A DNA stretch of 5,323 nucleotides. It comes from Clostridium sp. (GTDB taxonomy: Bacteria > Bacillota > Clostridia > Clostridiales > Clostridiaceae). The stretch spans positions 1 through 5,323 of the forward strand of contig JAHAIU010000206.1 in NCBI GenBank assembly GCA_018372555.1, written 5' to 3'. The notes under the pieces are model-generated. The model was not told the origin of the DNA, searched no databases, and saw only the letters and a list, made by a program, of their open reading frames with translations. A program made the translations under genes and the position numbers. How positions within the stretch are numbered: the first letter of the stretch is position 1; each line of letters opens with the position of its first letter. Shown one piece after another: positions 5,315 through 5,323 of this stretch.

Positions 5315-5323
5315 TTCTTTCAG

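Noticed and set aside
5306..5323. C-terminus of an upstream minus-strand gene (frame reading ...LKELH then stop at the right edge)
   Set aside because: Only five codons are inside the window; any AT-rich sequence gives such a frame, so it cannot be supported.

Overview
The window is very AT-rich. It has Shine-Dalgarno sites of the GGAG/GGGAG type, alternative GTG starts, short A/T-dominated intergenic regions and simple stem-loop plus U-run terminators. Together these point to a low-GC Firmicute, most likely Clostridium in the broad sense; the assignment rests on style and on the protein families, not on a marker gene. Every gene I can support lies on the minus strand, so transcription runs from high to low coordinates.

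In transcription order, positions 5323-5247 hold AT-rich period-14 repeats and a decayed copy of a terminator-like sequence. Then comes a 115-residue ArsC/Spx-fold protein (5246-4899) with a strong terminator just after its stop (4861-4888). Next is a FUSC-type (aromatic acid exporter-like) membrane protein (4715-3042) with a good promoter (4749-4777) and a GTG start. After a 77-base gap without a clear terminator comes the most unusual gene, a 241-residue protein made of 62% Met, Gly and Asn (2964-2239). It is closed by hairpins and a terminator (2161-2191). A MATE-family multidrug/cation antiporter follows (1918-566), with its own promoter and terminator (426-452). About 370 bases of essentially empty AT-rich DNA follow, and then the first 19 codons of another minus-strand gene that runs off the left edge (57-1).

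Two of the four complete genes encode membrane transporters of families linked to export of toxic or aromatic compounds, and one is a thioredoxin-fold ArsC-like protein. A loose stress or detoxification theme is possible, but separate promoters and terminators suggest three or four independent transcription units rather than one operon. Only the FUSC gene and the Met/Gly/Asn-rich gene look close enough to share a transcript.

The best candidate for something undescribed is the Met/Gly/Asn-rich protein. It uses a reduced amino-acid alphabet (no Cys, Glu, Ile, Lys, Val, Trp or Tyr). It carries six or seven short leucine/methionine helix-like motifs at spacings of roughly 26-39 residues, separated by Gly/Asn/Gln linkers, and it ends in an Arg/His tail. 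For three genes the sequence favours a start downstream of the longest possible reading frame: the MATE gene, the FUSC gene and the ArsC-like gene.
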